Below are positions 48,690-60,340 of a DNA stretch of 64,000 nt, one piece after another. The notes under the pieces were generated by a model, which did not search any database, had not been told where the DNA came from, and saw only the letters and a program-made list of their open reading frames with translations. Numbering within the stretch: position 1 is the stretch's first letter; every line of letters begins with the position of its first letter. The DNA is from Dryococelus australis (Eukaryota; Arthropoda; Insecta; Phasmatodea; Phasmatidae). The DNA lies in contig CM057005.1 of the NCBI GenBank assembly GCA_029891345.1, forward strand, positions 65,357,760-65,421,759, written 5' to 3'. Position numbers and translations under genes: made by a program.

Positions 48690-50110
48690 GACCTTCAACA
48701 ATCCTTCCAGAGGCTGTCGCCAACGACCTAATAGTCTTCAACAGCCATCAGAGTCTGCCACCATTGACGTCGCTGTAAGAGCTCTGCAGCCCCGCTACTG
48801 GACGCTCCAGCGACGCCAATAGCTACCAGAAGCTTTCTGTAGCACCGTATACATACTACACATAATTCTTCTTTGTCTCCTAGACACCCCCTATTTAGAG
48901 TTAGGTTTGTATCTACACCTGGCTACCGTACAATTACTTCCAACCACTGATCTGCCTGGCAGGAGAGCACGTGTCACCGTGTTTAATAAGTTTTTAATAA
49001 ACATGGCTTTGTTTCTCTTACCCTCGAGTCTCATTCATAGAGTAATCGATCACCAATTACTGGGAGAACCTTGAGTTGAATACCGTCGACGGCCGGAAAC
49101 GGGAAAGTATTCTTATTCCAAAATTAGCTACAACTGGAGACGCCCCCTTAGGCGGCTCTAAGTTGAAAACACACCTATTAAGACGGCCAGCTATTCTATT
49201 GCTACCAAGTAAACAGGCACTGGAGGAATAGAATAGATGAGCCATGACACTTCTCAATCAGGGAGAGATGGTACACCTGTGTTGTATCCCTACCAGAGCA
49301 CCTAGGTGCTGGCGAGGGTATTTGCTTAGGTGCTATGGCCTCGCCATGGTTGGGATTGCACACCCAGTGATAGTCTTGGCAACCCACATGGGTCCAATGC
49401 TTCTGATCAGCCCACAACAGTGGGGGATCTTCTGAAGCACCAGAGCTCGCGTTGGCAAGACTGTTTCCAGGCAATACCAAGTTAGAGCTATCCACGTCCG
49501 TGGTGCTCCTTTCGAGGTTCTCCGTTATTACACCTGCTCTATGTCATTGAAGGTGAGGCACGGTGCCAGGAAAGAGGGGCAAAGAGTTGCGCGCCTTGCT
49601 GCCAGACAACTGGCTGGTCTAACCACACTTACAGCTAGCCGACGAGCCGAACGAGATTGTGCCGCCAGACTTTGGTCACTGGCACCACCTACGATGACTG
49701 ACATTAACCCAGCTACTTTCCTGTCAGCTCTGCTACATACGCACCCGAGCTGTCATTCAGTGGTAAGAGAGTTACTGAATAAGACAGAGAACCGACTAGG
49801 CGTCTCTAATAGTAACTTTTGGAGCAGGGCATCCGAGGACTGGAACTTCGAATTCTGCATTGTGTCACATCGTGCCCTTGCTACCACCCGAGCCGAAGAC
49901 GAGCGACGTAATCAGCTATATCCCGCTACCCCTTGTCCACAAACCGACAAGACACTAACCCCTAGCACCTCCTGCCCGTCGTCAATTACGACTAGCTCTG
50001 TAATGAGTCTCAAACCAGACCAATTTAAAGGACTAGTAAACCGTAAAGTCGAGAACGTTGTATCAACCCATAAGGCAACATGCCCGACTGCTATATGCAG
50101 CCGTAAGTAA
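48690..50110 (+). other. Possible retroelement 5' region with a gag-like open frame
   Basis: AATAAA at about 48999 is followed 60 bp later by CAATTACTGGGAGAACCTTG, a possible LTR end and TGG-type primer site, then about 480 bp of leader and an open frame at 49541-50110 (first ATG 49541, another at 49693: MTDINPATFLSALLHTHPSC). The 189-residue product is rich in R, A, T and S and has no zinc knuckle or other recognised domain. The segment is more GC-rich than its surroundings. No protease or reverse transcriptase follows. I do not recognise the protein; the retroelement reading rests on layout alone. Confidence 0.35.
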
Positions 50111-50585
50111 GCCTAAGCCAACCCGCATGCACAACTGACCAAAGTGCAACCAAAGTCGCACGACCGTGATCCAACCTTAGCTAATTGGACGTGCATCATA
50201 CTATTAAAATGATAATTTTTTGCGTTAGGGAAAATTGTAAAAGCAAATATAAAAATATGTAGTTTTGTTTCCAAAATGGAATAGTGAAATCATATTCACC
50301 CCATTCTTGTAAGATAGCAACAAAATGAAAATTCACGCTTTCTGAGAGCGTAAACTATGTGTGTGCAGAAGTTAAAAATAAAATCTTAAAAATTGATTTT
50401 TTATCTGTGGTAATTTTTTTTTGTGTTATCGAGGAGTTGGAGGTAAAAGAACAAGTCCATTTTTGCTGGAAATTGACATATTTTACTCAAGTATAGAACG
50501 TGGTGAGGTCCACTGGTGGTAAAAATACTCTAATTGAATTGTTATCGGAAAATGAGTTATTCTCAATGTTCCTTTTACCTATCCT

Positions 50586-50874
50586 GGAGCAGTGGTGGCG
50601 CAGTGGCTAGCGCACTCACCTCCCACCACAGCGATCCAGGTTCGATCCCCGGATTTTCGCATGTGGGAATTGTGCTAGACGATGTCGCTTACCGGCGGGT
50701 TTTCTCTGGGTACTCCCATTTCCCCTGCCCTTGCATTCCAGCACTGCTCCATCCTAGGGTCTCATTCCATGTCATGTTCAGGGATGACGGGCACGTACGG
50801 GTCCCAGCTGGAAAGTCCGTCACTCGGAGGTTGTTGCCTCGCCCTGGGTCTACCCCCATACGCATTTATAATTA
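50586..50874 (+). mobile_element. tRNA-derived SINE (289 bp) with 11-bp target duplication
   Basis: The head GTGGCGCAGTGGCTAGCGCA (A box) and CAGGTTCGATCCCCGG (B box) are well preserved. The body matches 23450-23705 (GTGGGAATTGTGC, GACGATGTCGC, GTTTTCTCTGGGTACTCCC, CATTTCCCCTGCCC), but the 3' third differs (GATGACGGGCACGTACGGGT). It is flanked by TTACCTATCCT at 50575-50585 and 50875-50885. Confidence 0.93.
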
Positions 50875-51129
50875 TTACCTATCCTCAAAACTTCATTTTT
50901 TTTTACCGGTAAAACTACCCAAGTGCATTCAGGTAATTTTACCTTGAGAACTAATGTGGCAATTTACTGAACTATCACCATTGATAAAAGTACCCAAGTG
51001 CCTGTAGGTAGTGACGCCGACTAACAGCCAGCAGCGTTAATACCATGACGGCGCTCACCACTCACATGACATGTGGGCACACATGTGCAAAGAAGCTATA
51101 ACCTGGACTTTCCTGTAACGTGATAGTTA

Positions 51130-52898
51130 TTTAAAAGTGTAAACCATGTCTTTTGTTTTATTTCAGTGTCCAAGTGTTTTTTAAGTGTTAAAAATGTATG
51201 TTCCAAAAATGTTGTACAATGTTTGGTTGAAATTAAAAACATGCGCCGCATGAAGAATAAGAACATTACTATTTTGGCGTAAAAGCCTCCATAAAAAACA
51301 ATCAACAAACTCAGAAAATTCACAATTTAAAAGACTAATATGATTATGCATGCAAATTAATTATGTGCCATTTCTTTTTGATATTTAAAATTTTTACTCA
51401 GCGTCCATAATACTTCTGCGTGTGTGAACCCGTAGGCGGCCACAGTAGGTCCGCGCGACACTTGCCTCTGGGCAGTCCGTAGAGGAGAGATGGCGAGGTA
51501 AGACGCTGTCACATACGCACTTCAAACTTTTGCACTGATGTAGATTACCATAGCTCACTTTTAGTATATCAGTTAACCTTTGCCTTGCGTACGTTTTGCC
51601 AGACATTCTCCAGCATTATGCTTCCGCTTAACCTAATAATTTGTGCCCTTGTGGCTTTTTAAACGTAATCGACGGAGGAGGAAAGATGTCGGAGAGGCTA
51701 CGCGGCCTGCGCAACTTTGAATCAGGCGCCATCCGTCTATGTGAAAGGTGTTTGTAATTTCTGTTTAATTGCTGTGTGCAATATTAAGGGCTTTATTCCT
51801 ATGTATGTATTTGAGGGTTTTTGTGATGTTAAATTGTTTTACGGCCACATCATTTGCGACCATGTGGTTAATAGCCGTCAAGTCAGTATCTGCGCCATCC
51901 ATGCGCTTTAAGGGTCTATTTGTATAATATCATGTGCACCATAATTAATTTCAGGGTTCCGTGTATTTTCATATGATTGATACTTTGTATGTATGACCAT
52001 GCTGTCTTTTTCATGTTTGATTTTCCCGTCATCAGGCATGCTACAAGACTTTAAAGGCTTAATCTTCAGAAGCAAAATTTTCCCAATACCGTTATCACTT
52101 TGTCCGATGCAAATTTGCCAAATTTGATGAAAACTATTGCAATTACACCTGCACCACATGGTCCGCTACACATTGTATCCAGCGGCATCTGCGCCACCTG
52201 AACATACTCTTACGCATCTGCGTGTTTATTGTGCCTATTCATGTCGTGTCCCATACTGTATCATCTTTATTTGTGCAATTTGTAAGGTGAAATTATTTCC
52301 GTCCTAGCCGGCTATGTGTAAAGGCAGTCACCACACTCACCACGTGCTGGGAGACGCACCCAGAAGAGTCAGCGTTAGAGATGTCAAATAATTACACGTG
52401 TTCACTAATTATTTTGTAAATCTCAGTGTACTGTCCCCAGGAAAACCCTTCAGTCTACCCTAGTGGCTGTAGATCTCTTTCCTTAGTGTTTTCAAACACC
52501 CCGGAGAAATCATCCACCTAGGAGTGCACTAGAGTAATTGCGAGCTGGGGGTAAGAGTCCAATGGAATTCGCTAGACACGCCTGAGTTTGTAATCATTAA
52601 CTAAATTTTCTGACATGACTGTGTAATTGGAGAGCAATAAATGGTATGTATTCAGTGCAAACCTGCGTGTTTACTTGTAGCGTCACAACAGCAAATTTCC
52701 CGCCTATTTTTCAGTGATAAAGTTGTTTGGTATTGACCAGTGTTTTGTAAAGACGCTCAGGTGAGACGGACACACAGAACCCATAGCATCCCTGAGAATC
52801 CTGAGTCTTACAGTGCGGTGACTTGGAAACACCGCTGGTGCCCACCTACCATAAGTAAATTGTTATAGTTCATCTCGTGTCTCACCCGACGGCATCAG
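51130..52898 (+). repeat. ~1.8-kb dispersed non-coding element, copy B
   Basis: It aligns along its length with the complement of 28320-30170, with small indels. The TGGCGCCC string of copy A is TGGTGCCCACCTACC here (52836-52850). Both copies stop matching at the same place, just after CTCACCCGACGGC. A possible poly(A) signal, AATAAATGG, lies near 52637. A 64-codon open frame at 51717-51911 is not conserved as protein in copy A. Confidence 0.8.
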
Positions 52899-53039
52899 TA
52901 GTTTTGCCTCTATGGAAATATACTAAACAGGCTGTCAGCTGACCTCTTTGAAATGTGTTTGTTTGCATTGAAACGTTGTTGGTGGATTATAGTTGCTACT
53001 TGAGAAGTTATGTTATATTATATTAAAACATGAAGAGGT

Positions 53040-55460
53040 CCGAGTTTATTTGAAAGTTAGCCAAAATCAATGTAACAGGAGAAAAAAATGAAATAACTTG
53101 TGGATAATTATTTCAAATAGGACAAGAAAATTATGTAAAATCTAGAACCACTCAAGACAGTTTTGAGGTTGGTTCAAAGTGTTATTCAAGATTTTACTGG
53201 TAAGCAAGCAAGAAATCAAGACAGTTCTGAGGTTAGGCCCAGTAGTTCAAGTATTATACAAGATGTTAATGTTAAGCAAGCTGGTATTATACCAGTTACA
53301 TCTAATATCAATAAAACTCATATTAGGCTTAGAGTTATTGACCCAGATGAAACTGACTTAAGTTTAGGCTTAGGCTATGATTCTGACAAGGATCGTGAAT
53401 ACATCCCGGATGCAGAAAGTGAAGGAGACAGTAGCGATGATCGTATTGAACCTAAGTGGAAACGTATTAAAACAACAGACATCCCAACTACTAGCAGAAG
53501 TTTTCCCATTGAAAACGAAAATCAACCATTTGAAGAAAATGTCTTCGGCTTACCCTATAACATTGTTATGGATAGTACAGTAAATAGAAATAATGAAAAC
53601 AATGATACAGACCTGACACCGTTTGAATTCCCATCTAACACAACTACTTCTGATGAACACGAACGTAGCGCAAAAGGGTCAAGGTGGCGAAAGTTTTGTC
53701 CAAAGAATTGGAAAGTAAATAAAAACAACAAAGAAAAATTCAGGTCTTTCTCCCTTTTCTAAAAAGGGAAAAGAGATGCATGCTAAAATCCCTAAAAATG
53801 TTGACTGCAGTAAGTGTTTTTTTAATTGTAGTAACAGTTTCACAGATGAAGATCACCAGCAAATATGTAAAGAGTATCAAGCTGCTCCTTACGACAAACG
53901 GATTTCATTTTAAGTAGAGTTCAACAATGTAATATTGAAAGAAAAAGAATAAGGAATTAAGTAGGCCAAGCTGAAGAAAAACCTGAAACAAAATTCAGCT
54001 ATGTGTACACTTTTTTGAAGGAGGATAAAACTACAAGAGTATGTAAGAAATTCTTCTTATCAACTCTATGTATAAGCAATGGCCTGTTAAAGACAGCCTT
54101 TTCTCACAAATCTGAAGCGAGTGGCACGTTTGTAGGAACAGACCAGAGAGGTCACAAGACTCCCCCAAACAAAACAAGTGAGTATTGGACAGAAAAAAAT
54201 AAAGGCTCACATAGAATCGTTTGTGGCTATGGAAAGCCATTATTGCAGAAAAAAATATAACAAATTACCTAGAACCAACTCTGTGAATCAGAAAAATTGT
54301 AGGAATTGTTCCTAAAATTGAATGAAAGTGAAATGAGCCCATTACCATCAGAAGGTGTGTACCGAAATATATTTTGCACAAAGTACAATATAGACTTTTT
54401 CACTTCTTCTAAGGATAAATGTTTAATATGGAAGTGCTATCATGAAGCCAAAGGGGAAGGAGGAGGCTAATATTAGTAAGGAAGAGGATAAAAAGAGAGC
54501 TAATATTGACAAAACGTTTTGACTTGCAAAAAGCCTTACAAATCCCTGTATCGGATGCAGGACCAGTGTGTACTTTAGTAGGAAACTGTGCGTGTACAAT
54601 TTAGCTGTGTATGAGGCTGCACCACCAAAGCATACTGTTTCACTGGGAATGAATGCAATGGTAAACAAGGAAGCAATGAAATTGGTTCATGCATATTAGA
54701 ATGGTTCAAGACCTTGCCAGATTTTGTAAAAGTGTCTGTTTTCGGATACGTGTGGTGGCCAAAACCGCAATCAGTTTGTTGCAGCATTGTTTTTGTTTAT
54801 TGTTCAAACTACTCACGTAGAAGTGATAAGAGCACAAATTTATGGAGAAAGGCCACACCAAAATGGAGGTCGACTCCATGCATAGTGCCATTGATTACGT
54901 CCAACAAAATTTTTCCATCTATTGTATGTCTCAATGGTTAACTGTGTTTGCGCTGGCAATATCAAACCGTAATCAAAATAAAAATTAGAAAAAACGAATG
55001 AAAGAAGGATCTTGGTTAAAGAACTCAAGTTTGACGAATTTAAAGATTTGAAAGATCTCTGTTCTTAACTGATTGAAAACCGAAACAAAGACTTGGAAGG
55101 TAAGACTGTACAGTGGCTCAAGATCAAACGTCTATGCTTTGAAAAGTCAAAACCAAATGATGTTTACTTTAGCTATCAATGTCAGGGTAGCTATCAAGAA
55201 CTTTATGTCTATGAAAAAACTGCTGGAAGACCTAAAAGCATATGCCTTAAGCAACTTTATACCTCTGAGCTACCTATAGCCAACGTTAAAAAAAAAGGAT
55301 CTTCTCAAACTGTGCTGTACCGGTGTGATCCCAAAAGAACATCATCAGTGGTTTTCATCTATGAAGTCAACTAAACATAAAGCATAAGATGTAACACATG
55401 AACCAACTCTTGAAGAGTATTTTAGAGAAGATAATGAGTGTAGTTTCCTTTGAGTGGGTT
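53040..55460 (+). pseudogene. Decayed copy of an insect-expanded, transposase-like protein family (CGGQNRN motif)
   Basis: An acidic N-terminal frame at 53163-53762 (DPDETDLSLGLGYDSDKDRE) runs into a cysteine segment DCSKCFFNCSNSFTDEDHQQ near 53795. Next come RVCKKFFLSTLCISNGLLKT and FVGTDQRGHKTPPNKTSE, with HIESF and ESHYCRKKY in a shifted frame near 54205. SDTCGGQNRNQFVAA near 54742 follows, then FMEKGHTKMEVDSMHSAID near 54840, TVQWLKIKRLCFEKSKPNDV near 55103, and the end TLEEYFREDNECSFL near 55410. This block order is one I know from large families of uncharacterised insect proteins. The conserved acidic residues in SDxCGGQNRN and GHxxMExDxxH suggest an RNase H-like DDE fold, but that is inference. 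Many stops and shifts show it is dead. Confidence 0.75.
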
Positions 55461-58400
55461 TCCTTATCCACGACCAGGAAAATGACAACGAACAATTATG
55501 CAAAAATCCCATTTTAAAGTGAAGCAATTTTTGAACAATTGTTTTTTTAAAAGCCGTGTGGTTTTTAGAACGTGATTTAGTAGCAGTCATTGTAATCTTA
55601 ACAGTAGGCATATGTGAGACTCTAACTTTCGAGATTGAATCGAGAAAAAATTACAATCTCAATCTTGAATAAAACTTTTTTAAACTCTCGAAAAATTTTG
55701 AGAATGTAAGCTTTTCTTAACCTATACCATGCCCTTTTAATATGTTTCCCACGTGAAAAGTTTTCCTGGCAAAGAAACAAGAGCATTATCACAATAAATC
55801 TAAATTTCAACTCATTAAAAACATTTTTTTAATGCATGCAGCAGTAAACTACCATATTTACTGCATTGTAAACCGACCTTGGCTGGGTCTGACCTCTATC
55901 AAAGTCAAGGCGGCAGTAGTCACCGCCAGGCCGCCCTCCCTCAGGCACCATGCTTACACCCATCTGCTGCCTTCCTCACTCTCCTGTCTCCTTCCACGCA
56001 GAGGTGGGCAAAATGTGCGAACCAGGTTCATGGGAAATATTTTGAGCCTGGGGAAATCTTTAGTGCTGGGCATGTCGATACGTGCCTTCCTGTTCTAAGA
56101 ACTAAACTGACGGACTGGCACTTAATAAAGAGGAAGGGTGGTGGGAGAAGCTACCCTGCTGAGAGATAATCATCTACAGGAAGTGAAAGGGAGAGAGTGA
56201 GATGCCATTCCCACCCCACTGTGACAGGCATGGCAGGCGCTACTAGAGATAATAATGTACAGTTGGAACCCGGATGTATTCCGGGGATAAGAACCCTCAT
56301 GTGCGGCAGTGCCTAAGCGTATGGGGCACTACCGCAGAACGTGCCCTTCAGATGTTAAATGCAGCTTTAGTAGGTTAAAGTTGTTAGTAGTGGGAGCGTA
56401 AGGATCTCGACAGTTTATGAAGTTTAGTTTTTGTGTATTATTAATGTACTATAAGGTAAGTTTCTTTATTAAATTATGAGTTTCATTTCGATTTTGCGGG
56501 TTTTGCGTATTATTTTGGGATTTAATGATTTTGATGAGGTTTTTTTTTCCAGATTTGTTATTAACGTGTATTGGAAGTGAATTCGTTCTTCAGGGTATTT
56601 CCCTAGGAAGATATGTCGTAATATTAATTGTTTAAGTTGCCCTGACTTAAGATTAAAAATATATTACTAAATTATTTTTGAGTGCTGCTTTTATTCTCCG
56701 ATTTTGAAGAATTTATGTGAAATTAATTTGCCTATTGTTTTGTATGTTTACTTAAAGCATCAAATAGTACATTGTGTGACATCGACTTTAACACAGATTT
56801 CCATCAGTTTTCCAAACTATTTTTGTTTATGAACATAAGTTAACAGATTATTGCATGAGTGAAAAGCTATTCATTTTTTTTTTCTTAGAAACAAAGTTAA
56901 AAACATTTTTGTGACAATATCTTAGTTCTAAATTACCTAAATTGCAAAGTGTGCATGTGCAACTATTTACAGTAAATTGTAATGTATTACAGTGTTATGT
57001 TTCATCGACATCGTAAAGGATTTGTTATAAAAATATGTTTTTATATTTCTGGGGAAACTTTGACCAAAATTTTTATGTTCTGGGGAAATTTTCCCATGCT
57101 AGGAGTTTTGTCCACCTCGCCGCTATCCTACAGGTGACACACTGCTTCTTCTGTTCCTCTAGGTCAGGCCCATACCCCTCTACACCATTCCCTTCTTTAT
57201 TCCTACCTTCCAGACTGAAGGTAGGGATAAAGAAGGGAATGCCCGTGCTACTCTAAGCTCCCTTCCACACCCTCTCATTCTTTTGTCTCTCTTTCTCCCT
57301 CCCCCACCAAAGCCTTCATCATCAGCATTCTCTGCCTCTTGCTCCTTAAACTCCCACCCCCTGTTGATGTATCCACCCCAAAAGCATCCCCTTTTTATTT
57401 TTCCTACTCTCCCTCCCTCCACCCTCATGTGGGCAGTGTGGCACTAGCTGTCTCATCTTTTCATACTTCCACCTCTTTCTTCCCCTATTACGTTAATTGT
57501 GTAAACAATAGAAGTTGCCAGTTCCATTTTAGCCATCACAGCCATAGATTAATGCACACCATTTAGATTTGAGCCCTGTTGCACTATTTGGTCAACTTCC
57601 ACTAGCGTTTGTAGTGGTGTGAATTACACCTTTTTTTTTTTAAATTTTAACAGATGTACTGATGTGCATAACCAGTGTTTTTTTTATAGCAAACAACACT
57701 CAACAGATATAAGATAGTGTTGTGCTTTTTGGTTAAGTTAAGTTACATAAATATTTGATGAATAGGAGGATAGTTGTTATGTCAAATGCTACTATTTCTG
57801 AAGTTCTTGCTAAATGTGTGGAGACCAAACATTACAGTGCCTTGAAAAGTTATATTACATGTAACTGAAGTAAAAAAATATGGTCTTATATTAACTGACA
57901 TTACATCAAATCTTATTTATGTCCCTTAAATTATTATTTTTTCTATTCTTATTGAATGTGTCATATGGAACACAATTGTGATGTTATACACATACCCTTA
58001 AAATGAGTTTTCCTGCTTAATAAGCCTAAATTTGTCAGTTAAAAAAAAACATCTTAACAGGGTTTCACTGCTTTAAAAGACAGACGTTTTCCGTGCGCGC
58101 AAGGTGTCGGCAACACATAGGGCGGGAGGGGTAATTCTCCCGCTGCCGCTTCCCCTTCACCACCTGCCACAATGAACACACTGTCAAATCGATAATGTCT
58201 CAGCGTGCTCTCAGCTGATCGAGTGTGCTTGGGACATTCAAATTTGACTTGCATTCGGTGTCATATAATTTTCATTTTAGAGGGTTTTGAAAATTTTATA
58301 TCAGCTTGCATTTGGAGTTGGATTACAATCAATTATGTATGATATTTTGATATGTTATGTTCTTTATTTAAACAAGTATAGGTGAAATGTTTTTAATGTT

Positions 58401-59889
58401 GTGCATTATTATTTTCAGTAATACTTTTTCTAAAACTCCCAATTTTATTGTGTTTATTAGCTAAATTTTATTCACAGATAATGTAAAGCTCTCATAATAC
58501 TCAAAATGAAGTCTAAAAGTCAGAAGGTACATTTTATTGATGTACATGTCAGGTACATGCCAGTAGTGCTGGCGACAGTTTCAATTAGATGAAAAAACCT
58601 GTTTGCTGAACATGTGAAAGAGCTTTGTGTTTCTGCATGGAAGATTGTCCAAGTAACTTAGCTTTTGCCATACTATTATTGCTGTATTTCTCACCAATCT
58701 TTCTGAATATAAAATATGGTACAATTTATTGCAAATGTGTGAAAAACTGAAAATGCACTCCATTATGTGCCAAGGCATTTTAAATTATGTTTTCATAGTA
58801 TATTACTTAGTACTTATTGTAACTGCCATAAACACACATAAGACAGACATTTTTATCATGCTGACTGACAGGTATGTATGTATCAAAATGTGTGTTCAGG
58901 AATTTTCAAAACCTGAAACTTTATTATTGTTGGACTTCGGTATTGATAATTTCATTTGGTGACTATAAAAATTTCATGGATAGTTGTAATATTTTTAATT
59001 TCTTAAGGAGATGTATTTCACTGAAAAAATAATAATATTGTCTCATGGCAAAATGTAGTTATAAAAATTCTCAATCTCGTCTCTAACCAAAAAAGTGTTT
59101 CTCACACATGCCTACTTAACAGTAGTATTTCAATAAATTATGTAAATTTTGATGTAGTGTTTATTGCCCTTCCATACATTTTGTCACTTGGGTACTTTTA
59201 CCACAAACCTATGTTTACATTACAAATACCGAAGTCCTGCGCCAAATAATCTTCTTTAAATAAAAAATTTAATACAAATATTATATATGTTTATAGACTT
59301 ATACACTGTTGTGTAGCCAGAACCTTGGGCAACAATAATGGTATAAATTTTAGTAATTTTAAGTAATCTCTTAATTTACATGGTAAAATCAAACTTTGTT
59401 TTTGCATTATCCAATAGTTAGCAAAACTGGACTTGGGTAGTTTTACATACAACCGCTCATTATCTTAGTTCAAATAAAAGTCTTACTTATATTTAATGTA
59501 GTTTATATATAACTAAAAAGAATTTCTTTAGGATGCATTTTTGTTGATAACTATATAAATAATTTACAAAAATAAAAATAAAACAATAACTGTATTAACA
59601 TGTATGTAATTTATGATAAAGACAAAATATGTAAATTTTAATGACAAAATTTACATTAAAATAACACCATAAAATATTGGCTCTAGGTATGATTAAGGGT
59701 TTCAGATTTCCGAGAAAAAATTTGTTCCATGTAAAGGGAGCCAGGGTGAAATCTTTGGTGGTTGTGAAAAACTGAAAAATTAAATTTGATTTGTGATGTT
59801 GTTGACATAAATACTATAAACTTCATTCTAATTCGGGCATAACCTCTTATTAAATTTTTCAATACGTTACGTGTGACAGTTTCTTGATG
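55461..59889. other. No gene supported
   Basis: AT-rich overall, with GC-richer pyrimidine-heavy stretches at 55870-56230 and 57120-57440 that create open frames on both strands without motifs. Two further GC-rich patches lie at 58080-58170 and 56270-56340. The only striking structure is the hairpin at 57186-57241. Confidence 0.5.
57186..57241. repeat. Near-perfect 25-bp hairpin with 6-base loop
   Basis: The left arm 57186-57210 (CATTCCCTTCTTTATTCCTA then CCTTC) pairs with the right arm 57217-57241 at 24 of 25 positions; the loop is CAGACT. It is the strongest short hairpin seen in the window and lies in a pyrimidine-rich tract. Confidence 0.95.
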
Positions 59890-60340
59890 TCAGTTGTTAA
59901 TTTGTGAATTTGAAATATGCATATGAATTACCTCCTGTGTTTAATTTCTGGGCCAAAAACTATGAGAGAAAGGAACAGATGTTATTAGCACATATGTTAC
60001 CTCAAGACACGAGCCAGTTAGTACCTTACAATAACCACTACTTAGTCTTATATGAAACTGCAAATACTATCCTTATATGTGGCTGAATTTCAGACAAAGT
60101 TATTCAAAATGCTATTAACTACAGAAACAAGTGGATGCCACTTAGCAGGGGAAAAAAAAGTGACATCCGAGAATTTTTCATAGGCCGAAAGCATTTCACC
60201 AAAACTTGTGTAAATGTGGAAAGTGAACAAATATTTTCTTCTTTTGGGTACATTTTTATGGATCCACACACATTTTAGATTGAATAATGCAAAGAATATC
60301 TTAGAGAAAGACATGCATATAATCTAAACTTTGCATTAGA
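59890..60340 (+). pseudogene. Possible hAT transposase C-terminal remnant
   Basis: Near 60207-60300 the plus strand reads CVNVESEQIFSSFGYIFMD, then, after a one-base change, RLNNAKNILEKDM. The S-x-x-SERxFSxxGxI and RL...A..L pattern is the dimerisation region of hAT transposases. A frame just upstream (59904-60086) contains PVFNFWAKNYERKEQ, which could be the preceding FW..N segment. The match is short and interrupted. Confidence 0.4.

Noticed and set aside
57165-57440. Coding potential in the pyrimidine-rich stretch
   Set aside because: Open frames exist on both strands because stop codons are rare in such composition; no motif is present.
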